Part shown: one piece after another, positions 35,036 through 46,306 of the stretch
How positions within the stretch are numbered: position 1 is the stretch's first letter
How the letters are laid out: the number at the start of each line of letters is the position of its first letter
Assembly: GCF_018873765.1 (NCBI RefSeq)
Contig: NC_057923.1
Coordinates: forward strand, 58,646,593-58,710,592
From: Telopea speciosissima
Taxonomy: Eukaryota; Streptophyta; Magnoliopsida; Proteales; Proteaceae
DNA length: 64,000 nucleotides
Direction of reading: 5' to 3'
Notes under the pieces: model-generated
The model's database searches: none
What the model was told of the DNA's origin: nothing
The model's input: the letters and a program-made list of their open reading frames with translations, nothing else
Position numbers and translations under genes: made by a program

Positions 35036-35410
35036 CATGTTGGCATGTATTCTGTAAGCAATTTACTACCCAAATGACTCTTTCCTCTCGACTAGAGTGG
35101 GACACCAGCTAGCTGAGGTTGGCGAAATATTGTGGAGGGACAAAAAATCCTAAAATATGGCTTGTGTGGGTGTGTAGGAGATGGTTCTTCCATTAATTTA
35201 TAGATCGATAATTGGGTTCCTACTTTAGAGGTATTCCAAGTATCGTCTCCACATCCTGCTTCTTTTCCTATTGATTTGGTTTCTGAGTTGATTGACCATG
35301 AGACTAGTAGTTGGCGAAGAGACCTACTGAAATTGAACTTCTATGCATCTCGAATGTCACTGAAATCTTGAAGATCAATTTATTGAACCTATCATTTATA
35401 CAACTCATCG
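35036..35410 (+). pseudogene. LINE ORF2 fragment (first unit)
   Basis: Same sequence as 39000-39310: a LINE segment equivalent to the CVGDGSSINLWIDNWIP stretch that precedes the zinc-knuckle region in plant LINE ORF2. It has frame-breaking changes. The upstream part of the fragment is deleted here relative to the second unit. Confidence 0.65.
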
Positions 35411-36049
35411 GTGGTCAATTTAGAATCGGAATCTAAAATCAATCGAAACTAGCTATTTAAAATTGAACCTGAAAAATCATCTATTTGAACCAAATCAAAT
35501 AAAGTATAACAATTATAAACCAAACTTAAATCATACTAAACCCAATAATCAATTGTCTTTGTTGAGTTGTGTGAAATTATCTACTATAGATATCTTTGTT
35601 GAACTGTGTAAAAAAGGTCAAAATTTATGAAATATGACATCGTAGGATTGTATCATCATGAGATTTAATTTCCTTTCCAATTATATTTGTTTGGTTCCAT
35701 TTTGACACCCTTATGATCATATAGACCAAGTGCAAAAGGGTTAAAAAGGAATAATAATGAAAAAGACTTAATTATCCTTACCCATTTTGAGGACAAAAAA
35801 TGATTAAATTATCCCAAATTAATCCCACATAATGATAAACTTAAGTAGACAGCCTCACTATCAATCAACCCAATGACTTAAACGTGATAGTGCAGTTGAA
35901 AGTCTTGAACCTTTCTCCCTACGATCTTTACTCTTGATCTCTCTATATGTTTTAAGGAAAGTTGTTTTCTACCGTCAAGTGTGGCGTATGTGTCTCTCTC
36001 TCTCCTCAAAACATGGTGGAGAGATGTCTTAATATATGGGGACATGGTT

Positions 36050-36285
36050 TTAGTGCATGGTATCCGATCGAGTATTGGTCATCTTCAAAACCGATATGGT
36101 ATCGTCATGGATCGGCTGTATCGGACAAGTTTATCCCTCGATTTTCTTAAAAATAGGTTTTCTTGACTATTTTACCCATTGTTCGTACCGTTCCACCGAT
36201 TTGGTATCGACCAAGTATTGGTATCGATCACCTTCAAAGTTGTGCAATATCGGTCGCATCGGGCAATCCAATACCGATACTTCAA
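36050..36285. mobile_element. ATCGG-type MITE (first unit)
   Basis: It begins 'acatggttttagtgcatggt', continues in 'gatcgagtattggtcatctt' words and ends 'ccaataccgatacttcaa'. The sister copy at about 40021-40252 keeps a better right end, 'cctcaaaccatgt', an inverted match to 'acatggttt'. Confidence 0.55.
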
Positions 36286-36385
36286 TACCTATCCACACTC
36301 CCATACAAAGTTCTTTTTCTCATCTTTTAAATTATAAAATCTATGTTGCAAAGCATATCCACAAGTCAGCAGCCACATTGCTGAC

Positions 36386-36724
36386 TAGGGGTGTCAATTG
36401 ATCGATTTGGTTAGTCTAAATTGACCAATCCAAAACCAAGTTCGATTTTCAATTTTGCTGAATCGGCCAACCAAAATCAAATCGTTAAAAAAAGTTTGAA
36501 TTTGATCTGATTTCTTATTAGTTTTTCGTTATTGACTTGTAATTGAGTTACTATCGAGTTCGGCCAACTTTAGCAATGAGAATTTTTTATGTATTTAATT
36601 ATTTTTAGGTTTTCGGTTTCTATCAATTTCATAACCCCCAACCAAACCAATAAGGATTTCAATCCAAGTTGAATTAGTCATTCTGGTCGGTGCAATCGAT
36701 TCATGCAGAACTTTGACACCCTTA
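36386..36724. mobile_element. Small hAT-like element (first unit)
   Basis: The ends are TAGGGGTGTCAAT and TTTGACACCCTTA. The flanks TTGCTGAC and CTGCTAAC agree at 6 of 8 positions, a decayed 8-bp duplication. The same element at the same place in the next unit (40388-40728) shows that it predates the tandem duplication. Confidence 0.65.
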
Positions 36725-37350
36725 CTGCTAACTAATTAGTCAGGCAAATTTTTTTTTTTCAGAAAAATCTCACAACACCAGAGCAAGGATTCTAATCACG
36801 AATCGGTGTATATCAATCAGTACCGATATCAATACAAATACGTTCTATTAGGTCGGATTGGACCATTTTACCCTTCAAAACACCTACACTGGAACGAATC
36901 TATCTCTCGTCGTCCTCTCTTGTTGGTGCGATTAAGGGTGTGAAGTTAGAATCAAAACAGAAAATCAGAAGCGGTTGATGCTACTATATAACTAACCAAC
37001 TGTGGTTATGGTTCCTGATTTTCCCATTAATTACGTACCCCTAACGTTGTGGGCCCTGATAACTGGTAGAGTTGGGTAGAGAGGTGTGAGGTGTCCGTAA
37101 TCCCTTGCTCGTCAAGTAAAATCTAATAACGGTTTTAATTTGGAGCCTTGAATTAAGACGAGACAGGAACTGATGGTTTCTTTATAACTGTATATATAAG
37201 TATTTAGTATACTTAATTACTTCTTAATTAAAATTCCAGGTTCTTACTTGTTAGGGGAAAGGTAGGGGAAAACAAACTTAACCCACCACGGCTCGGAAGA
37301 AAGGAAGGAACCAGCGATTGATGCTTCGCCATTAATCGATCCTCTCCATA

Positions 37351-37607
37351 AAACTGGATCGTCTTCTTTGCTTCCATGATTATATCCCATGGAAGTGAAC
37401 CAACTGAGGTGCAGACCCAACTTCTTCTCCCATGGCTGCTGCTGGTGCTGCTGCTAGGACCCTGAAATTACAATTAATATATTTATTAATACAGATTAGT
37501 ACAGATTATTGGGATGGGATGGGATGGGTTTAATTTGCAACTTAGTTGGTTCATTCTATGGAAAGAAATCTTGGAAGCTAAGAAGGTGATGCCTTTTTAT
37601 GACAAAA
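37351..37607. repeat. Inverted gene-fragment hairpin, copy in second unit
   Basis: Antisense arm 37351-37412 ('tttgcttccatgattatatc', 'tggaagtgaaccaactgagg') and sense arm 37534-37607 ('cttagttggttcattctatg', 'atcttggaagctaagaaggt'). The sense arm still reads WKEILEAKKVMPFYD, close to paralog A's WRKILEAKKVMPFHE. The loop of about 120 nt includes antisense of the exon 2 start with its splice acceptor (37425-37485) and a GGGAT repeat. Confidence 0.72.
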
Positions 37608-38719
37608 TATATATATATATATGTAAGCGTGGAATGATGATGATGATACAGATCAGACTTTTCACATACAGGTGAAAATAATATTGTTGCCTAAGTAAGC
37701 TCATAATTATTTCTAGTAGTACTGTTACTTCAATTTTGATTTTAGTTCAATTATTTCAAGTTTTGGTCTTGGCAATCATATATATTGGCATTATACCTCT
37801 ATTCTTGTTATAAATTTGATTTTCTAATTAAGAATTCGGCCTCTTCCTAATTAATTTCATGTTTCTATATGTGTAGTTTACCTTTCTTTCTTAGAAATAA
37901 AAATGTCCCATGTTTGGGTTCAATTTCTTTTGTTCATCATGCTTAATTATGTATTTTATATTTAATTTGTTGGGATTTCATCTAAATTTCTTTTTTTTTT
38001 TGGTATGTGTTCTACTAATACTACCATATCTCCCGCTCCAACACAACACCCCCCCCCCACTCCCCAAAAAAAATAAGAAGCTAAAACCTAAAGGTCATCC
38101 ATATCAATGTATTTTTTTTTTATATTAAAGGGGGGTGGGGGTGGATAGTAATTTTGTACCATTAAGGTAGGGGTTTAACGATCAGACCAAGTTCTTTTTC
38201 CCAAAATTTTATTTCAATAGAATGACTTACTTCTATCCCATGTCTGGATTCACTTCTCTACTGTTCTAGGAATGACATTTGTAAAACTAATATTTGGTCC
38301 AAAGAGAATGATTCAAAAGCATCAAAACTAAGATGTAATTTATGGTATTATTTTCTTCATAAAGTTAATCATACATACAATATTCATATAAATTATGAAA
38401 ATCTTATCGCAACTAAAAATTTGAATAGTGTATTGAGGGAATACAAAATTCTATATAGGTATTTCTCTATGGATGTAGGTACTCTGGCCGAACCACGTAT
38501 ATTTAATGTTCTGTCTCGCACTTATTTTCAACATATATTTGAAGTGTGTCTTGTGTAGAGTGGGGGGGACACTGTCTGGTGGACCCAACCACGTCGTGAT
38601 GTGTGGTGGACGTGTTTGTGTGTGATTAGTAATTATGGAACTGCCCTGGCTAATCTTGAATTATAATTAATTGAGAAAACATCACTAGTGCGGTATCGAT
38701 CTGTTAGAGATTGGAAGAA

Positions 38720-39313
38720 AGTTTTTGGTGACCCTAATTCACCCCTTCCCTCTCAGTGTCAACCTGAGTTTATCAATCAGCATATTCGTAAGCTTGCGTC
38801 CAACTTTTTTGGTGGGAGATAAGGATGGTAAACCTAAAATTCATTAAATTGCTTAGCAACACCTATGTAAGTCAAAAGCTAAAGGAGGGATTAGCTTCCA
38901 TGATTCTACACTACATAATAAAGCATTTTTATCTAAGATGGCTTGGAAATTATGGACACAGCCCGAGAGCATGTTGGCATGTATTCTACGAGCTTCCTCT
39001 CGACCACAGTGGGACACCAGCTAGCTGAGGTTGGCGAAGTATTGTGGAGGGACAAAAAGTCCTAAAATCTGGCTTGTGTTGGTGTGTAGGAGATGGTTCT
39101 TCCATTAATTTGTGGATCGATAATTGGATTCCTACTTTAGAGGTATTCCAAGTATCCTCTCCACATCCTGCTTCTTCTCCTATTCATTTGGTTTCGCAGT
39201 TGATTGACCATGAGACTAGTAGTTGGCGAAGAGACCCACTGCAATTGAACTTCTATGCATCGGATGTCATTGAAATTTTGAAGATCCATTTATTGAACCT
39301 ATCATATATATAA
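38720..39313 (+). pseudogene. LINE ORF2 fragment (second unit)
   Basis: A longer version of 35036-35410. Frames with breaks read QHIRKLASNFF, LKEGLASMILHYIIKHFYL, then GLCWCVGDGSSINLWIDNW and SPHPASSPIHLVSQLIDHE. This is the region after the RT core of plant LINEs. There are no endonuclease, RT core or poly-A features nearby, so it is a relic carried along with the unit. Confidence 0.7.
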
Positions 39314-40387
39314 CTCATCGGTGGTCAGTTTAGAATCGGAATCTAAAATCAGTCAAAACTAGCTATTTAATATTGAACTTGGAAAATTCGATTTGGTTTG
39401 GGTTTTGAAAAATGAAATTTTATTCGATTCAGTTTCGTTCTTAAACTAAAAATCATCTATTTGAACCAAACCAAATAAAATTTAACTTTTATAAATCAAA
39501 CTTAAACCATACTAAACCCTACAATCATTTGTCTTTGTTGAGTTGTGTGAAATTACCTACTATAGATATCTTTGTTGAACTATGTAAAAATGGTCAAAAT
39601 TTACAAAATATGACATCGTACGTGGGATTGTATCATCATGAGATTTAATTTCCTTCCCAATTATATTTGTTTGGGTTCCATTTTGACACCCATATGACCA
39701 TATGGACCAATTGTAAAAGGGTAAAAACATAATAAAAATGAAAAAGACTTAATTATCCTTACCCATTTTGAGGACAAAAAATGATTAAATTGTCCCAATT
39801 AGCCCCACGTAATGACAAACTTAAGTAGAAGGCCCCACTATCAATCAGCCCAATGACTTAAACGTGGTAGGGCACTTGAAAGTCTTGAACCTTTCTCCGT
39901 ACGGTCTTTACTCTTGACCTCTCTATATGTTTTAAGGAAAGTAGTTTTCTGCCGTCAAGTGTGGTGTATGTGTCTGTCTCTCTCCTCAAAACAAGGTGGA
40001 GAGGTGTCTTATTATATGGGGACATGGTTTTAGTACACGGTATCTGATCGAGTATCGGTCATCTTCAAAACCGATACGGTATCGCCATGGATCGGTTATA
40101 TCAAACAAGTTTACCCCTGGGTTTCCTTAAAAATAGGTTTTTATTGTTCGTACCGTTCCACTGATATGGTATCGACGAAGTATCGATCACCTTCAAAATT
40201 GTGCAATATCGGCCGTATCGGATGATCCAATACCGATACCTCAAACCATGTATGGGAAGTAGTGAGATAGATTCATGGGTGTGCTGATGTAGGCCACACT
40301 CCCATACAAAGGCTTTTTTTTTCATGTTTTAAATTATAAAATCTATGTTGCAAAGAATATTCGCAAGTCAACAGCCACATCGCTAAC

Positions 40388-40728
40388 TAGGGGTGTCAAT
40401 CGATCTATTTGGTCAGTCTGATTCGACCGATCCAAAATCAAGTTCGGTTTTCAGTTTGGTTGAATCGGCCAAACCAAAATCAAACTATTAAAAAAAGTTT
40501 CGATTTTGGTCTGATTTCTTATTAGCTTTTCATTATTGACTTGTAATCGAGTTACTATCGGGTTCAGCGGAATTTGGCAATGAGAATTTTTTATGTATTT
40601 AATTATTTTTGGGTTTTTGGTTTCTATCGATTTCATTACCCCCAATCAAACCAATAAGGATTTCGGTCTAAGTTGAATCGGTCATTTTGGTCAGTTCAAC
40701 CAGTTTGTGCAGAACTTTGACACTCTTA
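40388..40728. mobile_element. Small hAT-like element (second/third unit junction)
   Basis: Sister of 36386-36724: TAGGGGTGTCAATCG at the left and GACACTCTTA at the right, flanked by TCGCTAAC and CTGCTAAC. Confidence 0.65.
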
Positions 40729-42459
40729 CTGCTAACTAATTAGTTAGGTACACTGATCACGGATCGGTGTATATCAGTCACCGCTGATATCAATAAGAAT
40801 CGGTTCTATTAGGTTGAATTGAACCATTTTACCCCTCAAAAGACCTACACTTAAAGGGACCAAAATGGTTGGTCCAATATTGATACATAAAACCATGCAC
40901 CGGAGTGGTGATTTGTTTCCACGCTCCCTCACATAATGACTTGTAGAATTTACACAAAATATCTTACCAAAAGGATTTACACAGATATTCTTTCCCATCA
41001 GACAAAATGTGAGCCCCAACCGAACCAATCTATATCTTTCGTCCTCTCTCGTTGGTGCGGTAAAATGAATTATTTCTGGTAGTACTGTTACTTCAATTTC
41101 AATTAGGTGTGTGTGTTTCTATTTCTAGCTACCTACCTTTATGTTTTTTACATTTATTAATATCGATTTGGGGATTTTAGTTTATTTCTAAGTTTTGGTC
41201 TTGGTAATAGGGCATATATATTGGCATTATACCTCTATTCTTGTTATAAATTTGATTCCTAATTTGTTTAATTTGATTTTCTAATTAAGAATCCGGCCTT
41301 TTCCTAATTAATTTCATGTTTCTATATATGTAGTTTACCTTTCTTTCTTAGAAATAAAAATGTACCATGTTTGGGTTCAATTTTCTTTTGTTTATCATGT
41401 TTAATTATGTTTTGTTTGTTTCAATCCAATTAAGTTTCTTCATGATTTCCAATCTCTTTTTTGTGTCTAGCTATGTGATTCTCTGTTATTCACAATATAT
41501 ATAGGTACGTCTTGTTTCTTATATTTTTACTCTATGATTAGAGTGCATCATGCGAGCTAGGGTGATTTTAGATGATTTAGGGTATAATTATTATCATGGT
41601 TATTAAATTCTTAATTTGAGTAGGATAATTTTTAAATTCTGATATTTATCCTCATGATTTGTTGCATGTTTGGACCTATTTTAGCATTTCATAAGTAATA
41701 ATATCAGATCAATCAAATCAGATTCGGCCATGATGATCCCGATTTTAAACATTCCAGAAAGATTGATTCTAGGGTTTTTTTCTTAGGATTGATTTTAGCC
41801 GATTCCATATCGGAGGTATTCTTACAAATGGAGATGCAATAGGTCGGGTTGGACTAGACCGATCCATCAAACGGATCTGATCCGACCCAATTAGGCCGAT
41901 GCGTATTCACCAAACCTCCAAACGTTGTCCTTGATTTTTAATATCCGGGGAAGTTTCCGAATTTCCGTTACTCCAAGCCACATTACGCGCGTAAAAAACT
42001 TTGAATCTTTTAAAAAATCCGTCATTTTCTTGTAAATTGCAACCTTTCAAGAGTCTGTCAGGATGGAATTTACCTAAACTAAAAGGGTTATTTTCGTCAA
42101 CCTGTTTAAACATTGGGATGGCAAAGACATAATTATAAACAACATCAGGGATCAAGACAAGAGCTGATGATTTATATATATTTTATACTTGTCCGAAAAC
42201 TAAAAGAACCGTTTTTTCTTGTTTCCTTCCAAGTTCGACATTTACTTCTCTTTCCCTGTTTTCTGATTTTAAACAAGATCGCTATTACTCCTCCCCTCTT
42301 TCCCTGTTTGTCTGATTTTCTCTCAAATTCCTATGTTTATACCTATATTTGTTCGATCCAAAATAGGTTTGATCTTCTATTCAAACTTTCCGTTCGTTTT
42401 TCTTGTTCATCAGTGAGGCGGCAGTGCTGTTTGTTTTGGTTCTTTCAAAAATCGAAACT

Positions 42460-44069
42460 ATGGATGATAGGATTAGACGCCATGGAGAATGTCAAAGTTT
42501 CAAAGAGGCACCGAGGATACCGCCAAGATCGTACAGAAAACCATCTTCTTTTGGTACGTTTACTTATTGCTTGATTGATTGCTCAATTACTTCACTGAAT
42601 AATGGGTTCTTGTAGATGGCTTTCTGTGTTGCAGAAATATGTGGGGCGTTTTCTGGGTTTTTATTTTATAATTTTATTTTCCATTTTTGGATGTGTATTC
42701 TGAGGTTCAGTGGTAATGGGGTTTATAGTAGTGGAGTTATTGTTTTTAACAGGGGAAGATAACGATTGTGTTTGAAATATTGGGGTATTTTATGTTTAGG
42801 TTTCTTCGTTGAAAAATGTGGAATTTATTTTTTCAGGAGGTTTATTGGGGCTTAGAAATTTCTTGTGTCCGTAGGATCATGTGTATTTCTACTTGTCGTT
42901 GTGTCATGTTGGGGTTCTGCCTGACTCTTTTTTTGCTTCCTCTTTAAGTTTTCTAAAGAAAGAGTAATTCTTTTCTTTTCTTTTCTTTTTTTTCTTAAGA
43001 GTCTTTGCTCTTTAAACTGTGGTGTTGTTGTTATGGAGTTATTCTCTTTTAATGTTTTGAGCAAGCAGGCAAAGTAGGATTGCTCGAGGTTTCTAACATT
43101 ACACTTGTAACTTCAGGGTCATGGCAGCCAAATGTAGCAGCTTGGGAAAAGAAATTTTGCACTTCAGTTTGTTCACTTCCATGGTTTAAAATCATTGAAG
43201 CGAAGAAGGTTATGTCACTATACCCGAATGTGATTCAATGGAATGATTCAGCTGGCCAAGAGGCCTTTAACAATGCCAAGCACCGGTTTTGGGCAACTAT
43301 CAATGGCCTCCCCATTGATATCAGTCTCCCTGACCCCAATTTGTACATAGATGAAATAGACTGGAACTGTACTGTTGATCAGGAGCTGCTAGCAGATTTA
43401 GATCGAGCACTACTACATTCTGATGATGACGATGAGAAAGAGGAGAAGTCTGTGCTTATTGGTGATTCTGTCTTCTTCTTAAATCAACTAGTTCCATGCT
43501 CCGGATGGGGTGATGATGCAAAGGAAGATCTAGCCAGAATTGAGGACAATACTGCTGACAATCATTGGGAGTGTGGATGTGCTGCTTGGGGGAATTTGTT
43601 AGATAATAATACCACATGGGGAGACACCAGAGGTAGCTCATTGTTGAAGAAGAAGAATACCAATAACTGGGAGAATCCAAAACCCAACGGGATTAATGCA
43701 AGTTGGGGAAACATTTCCAGGTATTCAGGCGGGCCAATTAGTCATCATGGATCCAGGGAAGCAGGCAATCTGTGGAGTTGGGAGAAGAAGAATACCAATA
43801 ACTGGGAGAATCCAAAATCCAGCAGGATTAATGCAAGTTGGGGAAACGTTTCCAGGTATTCATGCGGGCCAATTAGTCATTGTGGATCCAGGGAAGCATC
43901 CAATCTGTGGAGTTGGGAGAAGAAGAATACCAATAACTGGGAGAATCCAAAACCCAGCAGGATAAATGCAAGTTGGGGAAACGTTTCAAGGTATTCATGC
44001 GGGCCAATTAGTCATCGTGGATCCAGGGAAGCAGGCAATCTGTGGAGTTGGGAGAATTCTGTTGCTTAG
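42460..44069 (+). CDS. Unknown plant-specific protein with WG-containing tandem repeats (paralog B)
   Basis: Paralog of the gene at 25598-27711, with the same two-exon structure. Exon 1 is 42460-42553 (MDDRIRRHGE start, donor G|GTACGT) and exon 2 is 43117-44069 (acceptor CTTCAG). Total 348 residues. Conserved blocks are WEKKFCTSVCSLPWFKIIEA, WNDSAGQEAFNNAK, FWATINGLPIDISLPDPN, and YIDEIDWNCTVDQELLADL. An acidic stretch (DDDDEKEEK) and SGWGDD follow. The C-terminus is three copies of a 45-residue repeat (135 bp) built on KKNTNNWENPK, INASWGN, and SRYSCGPISHRGSRE. Its repeat unit differs in length and content from that of paralog A, although the WENP and ASWG cores are shared. No targeting signal is evident. 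Function is unknown. An open frame with correct splice sites suggests a living gene. Confidence 0.75.
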
Positions 44070-44390
44070 TGTAATATGTATGTAGTCAGAATTCTTGGGT
44101 CTCTAGTCCCCGTCCCACATTGAAAGGTGTGGGTGTATATGTAAACAACGAAAACAAAGCCATTTTTTTTCTTTCTGTAAATTGCATTCCTGGTCTTGAT
44201 TGAGGAAATGTTAGTGGAGTTGGGAGAATTCTGTTTCTTAGCGTATGTATGTAGTCAGATTTCTTGGGTCTCTAGTCCCCGTCCGATATTGAAAGGTGTG
44301 GATGTATACATAAACAATGAAAACAAGCCATTTTTTTTCTTCTGTAAATTGCATTCTTGGTCTTGATTGAGGAAATGTTACTGGAATCTG
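44052..44390 (+). repeat. Tandem duplication of the paralog B 3' end / 3'UTR
   Basis: About 164 bp starting 'gagttgggagaattctgtt' and containing 'ttgggtctctagtccccgtc' is present twice in tandem. A third, diverged copy sits at about 45165-45310. The first copy includes the stop codon. Confidence 0.8.
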
Positions 44391-44438
44391 CACAAGTTAA
44401 ATCAGTTTGTGTTCTTCTCTTCGTCTTCTCTCTCTCTC

Positions 44439-44460
44439 TCCTCCCCCCCCCCCCCCCCCA
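44439..44460. repeat. CT/C homopolymer tract
   Basis: A CT run leads into a C-run of about 15. Similar G or C runs are at 27036, 33318 and 48140. Lengths may be assembly-dependent. Confidence 0.7.
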
Positions 44461-44739
44461 CAGTATTGTCATTGGTGTGCTCAGGGTGTCAAAAGGCAAA
44501 CCGAGATGGTGAAATCAATCTGAATCAAACCAATCCTTGTTGTGTTGGCTTTGGATTCTGGTGTTGCGAACCTGAAACCAAACTGAAAACCAAAACCAAC
44601 CCGAAATAACCTGATAAGAAACTGATATCAACCTCAAACAAATAAAAAAACACATATTTTTCCCATAACTAAGGCTGTCAATTGGTCCCTGCAACAGTGG
44701 AAGTCCATTGTTCCAGGGTTCTTGGAGAATCCAGATCCC

Positions 44740-45055
44740 TGCAACAGTGGAATTCGAGGAACATGGAATGAGAATCACAGGAAGAGAGATGGTGCTAGTT
44801 GATACATTATAAGATATAAGACATCAAGGTTTCAAGGAGATGACTACCAAACAGATCATGGGTGGAAGAATGGTCAAGGTAGAAAGAGGATAGTTTTCTT
44901 TTATGAGTGCCTGGTGGATAAAACACCTTTGGCTTCAAAATGATGGACTCAATCCATTCTTGCGGGCCAATTAGTCATCGTGGATCCAGGGAAACAGGCA
45001 ATCCTTGGAGTTAGGAGAGTTCTGTTTCTTAGTAATGAATGACCTTGATCTACCT
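44740..45055 (+). pseudogene. Duplicated 3' fragment of the unknown-family gene
   Basis: Frames broken by stops contain the end region seen in paralog A ('gacatcaaggtttcaagg', 'gggtggaagaatggtcaagg', 'catcgtggatccagggaa'). It is the counterpart of 25195-25510 on the other arm. It is more like paralog A's C-terminus than paralog B's, so B's own C-terminus seems to have been replaced or rearranged. Confidence 0.7.
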
Positions 45056-45978
45056 ATATTATTTGATTTTTGCTATGTAAACTAGTTAAAATATACACTC
45101 CAATGTGCAATTCAGCTCACAATGGAATTGGGATAAGATAATATCTATCTTGTTATTTCAATCTTGTGTATGTAGTTAGATTTCTTGAGTCTAGTCCCCA
45201 TCCAACATTGAAAGGTGCTGTTGTATGTAAATAACAAAAACAGGCCATATGTTTTTTTCTCTAAATTGCATTCTTGGTCTTGATTGATGAAATGTTACTG
45301 GAATTTGCACAACTTAATTTAGCCTGTGGTCTTCTCTTCATCTTTTTTTCCACTATTATTATTGGATTTTTGAGGTAGTAACAAGATGCTAATACCAGTT
45401 TGCCGTTGAGTTGTCTATCAGGTGTCTAACAGCGAGAACAGAATGGGTAAGGGAAGACTGAAGATACAACAGGTTGGGTTCATGAACGAGGAGGCTGTTG
45501 GGGTGATGGGGGACGGGAAGACAGCCTGTGATGCTTGACAACTTGTCTGCCATCTGCCATTGCCCACGTGCTGCAATATTTGTATGGGTCCCCTCTTCTT
45601 TCCCTTTACAATTGCAATGGCTAGGAAGAAGAACACATCCCTCCCCTCTCTCCTCACTCTTCTCTTCGTTGTTAGTCTTTTACTTCCTAGTCCTCACAAT
45701 GGATGCATTCATTATCTGAAATTTTGGATGACGTGATGTGATAGACACCACTCACTGTTCACTGTGTTCCACCTCTCTCTCTCAACCATTTGAGCTATTT
45801 GTGAGCCCTTAGCATTAAACCAATCTTAGGCCTTGCTCTGGAATAATGGGCTATTGCACACCAATTATGACCTGTTAGTGAATGTAGTGAATGGTCTTGA
45901 TATAGTCCTCTCTCCCTCTCTTGGAGGTTTCTTTGATTTGTCATACCATCTAACCTTTCTAGCAAAACAATACATTTT

Positions 45979-46116
45979 GGCTGTAGTTTGGTATGCATTT
46001 TCGGAATAGATTATAGGTCTAGAGCGCATTCTGAAACCTGATTTTTTTCGCTATCTTCTCGCTTTAGAGTGCATTATAGACCTAGAATATATTCCAAGAA
46101 TGCATACCAGCACAAC
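45979..46116. mobile_element. Foldback MITE on duplication arm 2
   Basis: The inverted ends are 'gtttggtatgcattttcgga' and 'tattccaagaatgcatacca', with mirrored 'aggtctagagcgcattct' inside. The counterpart on arm 1 is about 24220-24365. A related fragment is at 62690-62795. Confidence 0.65.
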
Positions 46117-46306
46117 ATTATGCACATATAAAGACACATGGGGATTGTCTAGTGCTTGAACAATTTATAGTCAAGGTGTTCATAATCACATGAATTAATG
46201 AAATGGGAAAAACCCCTTTCTCGTAGAATTTCTGAACTCGCAAACTTTAGTTGTAGTTTTTAGGCAAAAGTTCTCTCTAGATGTACACTAAGGCTGTGTT
46301 TGGTAT

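Larger units (their letters stand above)
29780..41830. repeat. Array of a ~4 kb composite unit (two copies plus partial third)
   Basis: Equivalent points recur at about 29.8, 36.4 and 40.4 kb: 'actaattagtcagg' at 30131 and 36736 (cognate sites at 40735), and 'atttctggtagtactgttac' (41069; variants at 37711). Between about 32.4-36.9 and 37.1-41.0 kb the two copies align nearly throughout, including a LINE scrap, a small hAT element and the gene-fragment hairpin. Differences are explained by later insertions (33962-35027, 30658-31177, 31862-32413). Pieces also occur at 49.1-50.3 and 57.1-58.6 kb. Confidence 0.75.
42412..46306. repeat. Inverted-duplication arm 2 (pairs with 23946-27765)
   Basis: Reverse-complement partner of arm 1. 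The two arms place paralogs A and B head to head, about 14.7 kb apart. Arm 2 has extra tandem copies of a 3'UTR block (44052-44390 and about 45165-45310), of which arm 1 keeps one. Confidence 0.8.

Noticed and set aside
35962-36401. Frames of 60-114 codons
   Set aside because: They cross a MITE and differ by frameshifts from the sister unit at 39960-40300.
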